This document shows positions 58,810 through 64,000 of a DNA stretch of 64,000 bases, in pieces (within the stretch, counting starts at the first letter, position 1; the number at the start of each line of letters is the position of its first letter). Made by a program: the position numbers and the translations under genes. The notes under the pieces were generated by a model. It ran no database searches and was not told where the DNA came from. It worked only from the letters and a program-made list of their open reading frames with translations. This stretch comes from Adiantum capillus-veneris (lineage: Eukaryota > Streptophyta > Polypodiopsida > Polypodiales > Pteridaceae). Location of the stretch: positions 68,455,370-68,519,369 of the forward strand of contig CM043952.1 in the NCBI GenBank assembly GCA_014529385.2. Reading direction: 5' to 3'.

Positions 58810-60189
58810 GGGCCTTGGGTCCCCATCATTGGAACACTGACCCTAGTGTGGGCTTGGAAGGTGGGCCACACTTACCACATCATTTCGTATAAGCATGTGA
58901 ATAAAATCTTAATAAATAACTCTCATTTTTTGGGCATTTGGTTTTATCTTCTTGGGTATAACTTTGCAAATTCTAGCCTAGTATTGACGTATAATCTACT
59001 TATGAAATCTTTCCTCTTACACTTTTCCCATCCCTTCACACACTTCCTCTAACCCCTAAGGATTGGATTAATGATGGAGTTGCATAGTGAGCACCTTTTA
59101 AGACTACTGCTCATCGGATATGTGGATCCCCAATCTCCCATCTCCCCACTCCTCTATAAGAAAACTACAAGGAAAGTGAGAGCGAAGACATGTCTCCCCC
59201 TCCACTACTACTTAAATGTGCTGATGTGGTAGAGAGGACACTTGACAACAAGAAGATTATATCATTGCCCGATATGCTTTTCACCTTGACCCCATGAAGC
59301 TTGCTTCACAGGTGATGTATTATAGCCTAATTTGCATAAGCTTTGCACTAGGTCACATCGATAACAAGTGTTTTGCATAAAGACACTTGCAATCCATGAT
59401 TAGTGTGCGAATGGCATTTTCTTTTTATGATGGATGCAAGTATCATACACAAAGTTTCCCTTATGCTTTATACATGCAAATTGTTTAGCCTTTGCTTGCA
59501 TACACATTTGTTGATGTATAAGAAGCCTTTTCTCTTATCAAGAATGATTGATTGCCCTCCTATGCTTGTTGAACTTCAAAATGAGTTGTTTGGTTGAAGT
59601 GTTGGTCCTCCCTCCCCCCTCCCCCCACAAAACAAACACACACACACACACACACACACACATGTGTGTGTATGCCTATTTTCATGTCTTTATATGGAAA
59701 TATATAGAGGTACATATATAAAGCGGATAAAAGAGAAATACCGCAAGAAAAGCCCAATGTCACCTAATGAAGGCAAGTGAAACGAATAAACTCATTGTAT
59801 TTTCCACAAGAGTTGACCTATCCAATCCTATCGTCATGAGTGTTCATGAAAAATCTTTATACCAAACACACACAAATCCTTTAAGCCAATTCTTAAGCTA
59901 AAAATATTGCAAATTAACCTACACTTTTGGTTATATTTACCCTATTTTCAGGCAAAATCGAAACAAAATGTTTTCTTTTCACTCACACATTAACCCGATG
60001 TCTATGATTTCTAACTAGCTCAAGGCTAAACTCAGACACACTTTTCCCAAACACTGGGACTCCTATGCAATCAACATAAAGTAAAATATTTTTGAAGGAC
60101 TCGTGAAAGACATGCCCTTGAAAACCTTGAGGCCATCTTTCACTTTTGCTGTGGCAAATATAGAATGCCATCTCAGCATGGCGGTCGCA
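58810..60189. other. Unassigned DNA with a (CA)n tract
   Basis: No gene recognised. Contains (CA)n at 59635-59662 next to CCTCCCTCCCCCCTCCCCCC, and AT-rich stretches. Confidence 0.5.
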
Positions 60190-60245
60190 TGCCTCGTCAC
60201 TAATTGACACCTCCCTATGGAGGTGGGATCAATGCCCCACATTAG
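60190..60245 (-). repeat. Fragment of the SINE body, inverted
   Basis: The stretch around 60201-60236 (CACCTCCCTATGGAGGTGGG, then ATCAATG) is the reverse complement, with small changes, of 60649-60680 in the SINE body. Confidence 0.5.
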
Positions 60246-60511
60246 GCGTCGCAAGGCGGGTGCAATCCGGGCCGTCCCATTGCCGTTTGAACTAGGTATG
60301 AATTAAGAGTGAACTCGGGAGGTATGTGCACCACACTAAATTTGGTGTGAACTCGACGTGAACAAAGTGTGAACTTGGTGTGAATTGGGGAGGGTATGCA
60401 CACCACACCAAATTTGGCATGAAATCAATGAAAACTCGGTGTGAATTAGATGTAAACTTGTCCGCGACACCGTGATCTATAAACTTACTACATACACACT
60501 TTTCAACAAAC

Positions 60512-60775
60512 CCGAGATAGCCTAGTGGTTAGAGTCAATTCTATAGGGGAGAGGGTAATGGGTTCACGTCTCGGATCCAAAAAAGTGAGAATCTTTTGTA
60601 TTCCTTAGGTAATTCAACGGTCACAATCAACCGGTGATCACAAGCCATTGATCCCACCTCCCAAAAGGAGGTGGCAATTAGGGGCCACATGCCCACCCCA
60701 GTTTGACACCAACCTGGGCAAGCAGGGCTATTTTGAAGCTTGATGGGACAAGAAGAATACAAAAACTGTATTAAT
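60512..60775 (+). mobile_element. tRNA-derived SINE
   Basis: Starts CCGAGATAGCCTAGTGGTTA, with an A-box-like TAGCCTAGTGGTTAGAG, and has a B-box-like GGTTCACGTCTC at 60561-60572, about 35 bp later. That is the internal Pol III promoter of tRNA-type SINEs. A GGATCCAAAAAAG joint follows, then a unique body to about 60775. The exact 3' end and target duplication were not fixed. Confidence 0.55.
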
Positions 60776-60899
60776 GTAAGGAAAGGCTAGATATTCAATT
60801 CAAAGAATGGTCTCACAAAATGCATTTTCCACTCTGTCATCTTCGTCAATGCGTCATCACCATCAAAAAGCAGGCGATGATTTTAAAAGTCCACTCGTC

Positions 60900-60995
60900 T
60901 GTGTGTGTGTGAGAGAGAGAGAACACTGTTGATTCGTTGAAGAAGAGCTAGAGCCAGAGAGCAACTTCTCGTACTTTGTGTGTGTGTGTGTGTGT

Positions 60996-61036
<41 letters not shown>

Positions 61037-61098
61037 AACTCATAACTTAGTGCAAGAGACTCTTACTTTGTGTGTGTGTGTGTGTGTGTGTGTGTTTT

Positions 61099-61146
<48 letters not shown>
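60900..61146 (+). promoter_or_regulatory. Three (TG)n(AG)n modules in the CID-gene promoter/leader
   Basis: Compound tracts at 60900-60922, 60976-61032 and 61071-61146. The last two are each introduced by a CTTTGTGTG phrase (CTCGTACTTTG, CTCTTACTTTG), indicating a duplication of about 95 bp. The last ends 54 bp before the ATG. GA/CT tracts are known binding sites of BBR/BPC proteins in plant promoters; a role here is inference. No TATA box was identified. Confidence 0.6.
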
Positions 61147-61149
<3 letters not shown>

Positions 61150-61199
61150 TGATCTTCATTGTTATAGTCTTTTGCATTTGTCTTGCTTGAGCGGCCGCT

Positions 61200-61880
61200 A
61201 TGGCAGTTGTTGAAAGCGCTGTAGATGGTCTGGCCCTCACCATGCCCACTCTGGTGCTTGGGTTGCCTCATAACTTTTCGCAGCTCTCTAGTGATACGGA
61301 TCAGCAAATTCAGCTTCATCATACCCATCAGCACTATCACATTGATGAGGATCAGAAAGTTCAGCATATCAACTCTCCTCTTGCGCAGATAGAGGCCCTC
61401 CCTCTGGCCTATGCTGATAGCCATACAAGCATCAAGACGACAAGTGCGTGTACAGCTGTCATTACCGAAAATTCTGCATTAATTGATGGCATCATCGAGA
61501 CGCCCACGTCAGCGGATGGCATCACATCGAAGCCTCAGATAAGCAAAATGGCTCAATCTGTAGCTGCATTCGAATCTTTGCCGAATGCCAAAGGTGAATT
61601 AAGTTGTGAGAAAGAAGTTCTCCACACCTCAAATACTCCTCTTCAATCAATGTATGAGCACTTGGCAAATGAAGCCAATTCACAAAAGATTGATTGTGGA
61701 AAGGCGCCCATCAGTACCCAGGATGTAAATGCAGACTCTATGACACAATCCGTGAAGGATAGCATGCGCAAATTGGAGGAACACCTGTCCAAACTAAACC
61801 CTTTGGCTAAAGAATTTGTCCCTTCCTCCTCCCACACACATGATGCTGCCTTAACTACTACTAACAATAGCCAGCCTAAG
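61200..61880 (+). CDS. PABP-interacting protein (CID8-13 type), exon 1 with PAM2
   Basis: ATG at 61200 (GCTATGG context) opens 227 codons beginning MAVVESAVDGLALTMP, ending NNSQPK at the donor CCTAAG|GTATTT. Residues about 197-208 are SKLNPLAKEFVP, a near-perfect PAM2 motif, which binds the MLLE (PABC) domain of poly(A)-binding protein. Plant CID8-13 proteins have the same order: PAM2, a basic Arg/Lys linker, then two RRMs. The 190 residues before PAM2 are Ser/Thr/His/Gln-rich and disordered in look, longer than in the Arabidopsis proteins. It probably acts in the cytoplasm or nucleus in mRNA regulation. Unspliced, the frame would run to 62027. Confidence 0.85.
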
Positions 61881-62071
61881 GTATTTCTCATTGCTTCATT
61901 TTCTTTGCAGCCCAAGCCAGGTGCATTCTTGTCTCTCAATTATGTCAATATGGATCCTTTCCCCTCGATGCCTTTTTGCTATATGGACAGTGAAAGTATC
62001 CATTTGATGCATGTGATGGGTATTTGATGGCAGATAACTAGCTTTGCTCCACACTTTCCCCATTTTTACAG

Positions 62072-62182
62072 ATAAAAATCAGCTACACTCACGGAAGACA
62101 CAAACCAAATGGCAGAACAAGCAAAGCACAAAGAGAAGATTCAATCAGAAGGACTGTGTATGTGTCTGATATTGACCAGCAG
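62072..62182 (+). CDS. PABP-interacting protein (CID8-13 type), exon 2, start of RRM1
   Basis: After the acceptor CATTTTTACAG, 37 codons read in phase 0 from exon 1: a basic linker (YTHGRHKPNGRTSKAQREDS), then IRRTVYVSDIDQQ, the RNP2 strand that opens RRM1 in CID8-13 proteins. The exon ends CAG|GTTAGT, again phase 0. The following exons (rest of RRM1, RRM2) are not seen before base 64000, where transposon sequence lies, so the next intron is long or the gene is broken. Confidence 0.85.
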
Positions 62183-62223
62183 GTTAGTATATTCCTGAAC
62201 ATGGACATGCATGCACAAGAATC

Positions 62224-62323
<100 letters not shown>

Positions 62324-62776
62324 CTCTCTTTCTCCTTTCATACCAAGTAATTTTATTACATGGGCAAACGACCAATCGAGCCTCGATACACAATGGTATG
62401 AGGACCTTCAAACTCATGCATAGATGGTATTGGCCATGCTTCTTCCGGGATAGAGTTGAGCCAACTTGCTCCATAAACCGTTTCTCAATGCGTGCGACTG
62501 CACCCCAATATGAGTTCTCTTCATAGGCATCATCGATTGTAAACCTTGTTCAAGTGTAATTAGAAATCATAGATACACAATTTAGAGAGATAGAAGATGG
62601 AACAATAGGATAACACATGCTACTAGCAACTACTACATGACTGAATGAGAATGTGTACAATATGCAATGGAGATAGAGCTTATGCAGCTCTAGACATGAT
62701 GGCCATTGTAACATGCTTGGACACCCAAGTGAGAAATCAATAGCAACACACGAACAGAAATTGCAACAACTGAACT

Positions 62777-62779
<3 letters not shown>

Positions 62780-62819
<40 letters not shown>
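62780..62819. repeat. (GA)20 microsatellite
   Basis: Uninterrupted GA run in the same interval. Confidence 0.95.
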
Positions 62820-62821
<2 letters not shown>

Positions 62822-62859
62822 GACAAGCTAATTTACCGGGAGGAGAGCTCAAGGCACTA

Positions 62860-63168
62860 TTACATAGGTTTCACATGGTGGCCCAAAAATAGGACGCCAC
62901 CTTGCTTTTTGTGTGCACTTAAATGCCCCAGCGAAAAGCCACTCCAAAATGCTTGCACAAATCTGCCCATTTTTTTAGCTGTACGGACTACCACGTGGCA
63001 ACACACAAAAGGCAATGGAAATTGTGCAACACGAGAAAAATTGTGCTGGTGTGGGATTTGCTTTTGGCGTCTAGTTTGCTTATGTGTGACTCTTTACTTT
63101 TGGTCCATCCTCTTTACATGGCCATTGAGTGGCCATTAGGCCTATGCCACATGATCACACTTGTGACA
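62860..63168 (-). mobile_element. LTR part of a further Ty3 element
   Basis: Minus strand TGTCACAAGTGTGATCATGT at 63168 directly follows a polypurine tract (AAGAGGGGAAAA, 63180-63169), so this is an LTR start. The other LTR end is not defined; 62860 is approximate. Confidence 0.45.
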
Positions 63169-63180
63169 TTTTCCCCTCTT

Positions 63181-63704
63181 GAAAGAAGAGTAATCGCCCT
63201 CGATTACACCTGCAAAATAGACAAAGGACAAAAACTAGCTCAGTAGACATTGACTCTATGTACCCATGCACCGGACTACACACATCCAACACTTGCACAA
63301 AGGCGACAGTCAATGAACAGTCACATCATTATCCCCGTTGAGATCTTAGAAAAGAATCATGATCATTGTAACTTATTTAGCAATCACATTTAGAGCGCGC
63401 TTATCTTTTCACGTATGTCTTAATTTACTAAATCTCGTTACTATCACATTCGCATCACCCGTTAAGTGAAATAGATAAAATATTGCAGTCATTTCATCTT
63501 TTCTACACATATTCAAACAATGTACACATGAAAGAGCACATATAAGTTTTAGGAATTCCCATTTCCATGTACATCTTTTCATAAAGTCATCTTGAATAAT
63601 ACTGGAGAAATTAATGACTTTATTCCATTTTAGGAAATGTGTGACGAAGGAGTGGAGTGGCTTTCCCATCATGCAACACACACTGCACCAGATTTAACCT
63701 GCTG
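63181..63704. other. 3' untranslated region of the Ty3 element
   Basis: 524 bases between the integrase end and the polypurine tract. No convincing frame. Confidence 0.4.
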
Positions 63705-64000
63705 ATGATTCTTGTTCTGGAACAAGAATCTCTTCTGTCTCTTCCACTTTTGGTTGCTCCTCTAGCTCCCTGTTCACTCGCACCTCATCTTTGAAAGGTC
63801 TTAGGAGGCTACATGAAAAGCATTGTGAATCTTCCAAGTATGTGGCAACTTCGGTCAACAGGATACATCGTTTATTTTTTCCCTAATCTTGAAGGGTCCA
63901 TAGTATCGCATACTAAACTTTGGGAAAAGCCTCTCCTTACCCTTCCTCTTATGTAGATGTGCTTTTCCAAACCAAAGTAGCACCCAATCATTCTCCTTTA
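63705..64000 (-). pseudogene. Ty3 integrase C-terminal fragment
   Basis: From the right edge the minus strand reads NDWVLLWFGKAHLHKRKGKE, then PKFSMRYYGPFKIREKINDV, then LPHTWKIHNAFHVAS. This is the conserved post-core (GPY/F) region of plant Ty3 integrases before the chromodomain. Stops follow. Catalytic domains lie beyond the window. The element runs opposite to the CID gene. Confidence 0.75.

Noticed and set aside
61881-62027. Extension of the CID exon 1 frame to 62027 as coding
   Set aside because: A good donor at 61880 and an in-phase exon 2 with RRM start show this stretch is intron.

Overview
This is nuclear DNA from a land plant with a large, retrotransposon-rich genome. The evidence is plant-type Ty3 and Ty1/copia elements, an RTE-like LINE remnant, a tRNA-derived SINE, long (CT)n/(CA)n/(GA)n microsatellites, and the start of an intron-bearing plant gene. 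The species cannot be named. A fern, lycophyte or gymnosperm seems likelier than a compact angiosperm, because one Ty3 element has a pol unlike the usual angiosperm lineages (inference).

Only two loci look like ordinary host genes, one at each end. At 1-678 (minus) lies the 5' part of a histone H3-like gene. It starts with the exact H3 tail MARTKQTA, carries an unusually long basic tail, and reaches the H3 alpha-N helix at the window edge. One in-frame TAA interrupts it. At 61200-62182 (plus) are the first two exons of a CID8-13-type poly(A)-binding-protein-interacting protein, with a PAM2 motif and the start of an RRM.

Layout: 0.8-5.2 kb, degraded fragments of an unrecognised minus-strand gene, interrupted by a (TC)55 tract and a plus-strand LINE 3' end. 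5.8-8.7 kb, a scrambled minus-strand copia element cut by a plus-strand solo LTR. 8.7-16.7 kb, a plus-strand Ty3-type element with LTR, PBS, a palindrome-bearing leader, gag and protease but no reverse transcriptase. 16.7-18.8 kb, pieces of two other LTR elements. 18.8-41.9 kb, a minus-strand Ty3 element (Gypsy2) split by a nested minus-strand chromovirus (Gypsy1, 21963-35329) with 4.1-kb LTRs and a 5-bp target duplication. 41.9-44.3 kb, a minus-strand copia 5' half. 44.3-49.6 kb, CpG-rich DNA, a 349-bp inverted-repeat element, and an LTR with internal sequence on both sides. 49.6-57.4 kb, a minus-strand Ty3 element (Gypsy3) with four zinc knuckles and a second protease-like domain after the integrase. 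57.5-60.9 kb, little coding plus a SINE. 62.8-64.0 kb, another Ty3 3' end inside or beyond the CID gene.

The most unusual features are the long-tailed H3-like gene, the Gypsy1 LTR that appears to encode the first exon of gag (with a phase-0 donor shared by a second LTR family at 17993), the palindrome array at 10.2-11.2 kb, and the extra protease-like domain of Gypsy3. All similarity statements come from reading motifs by eye; no database search was run.
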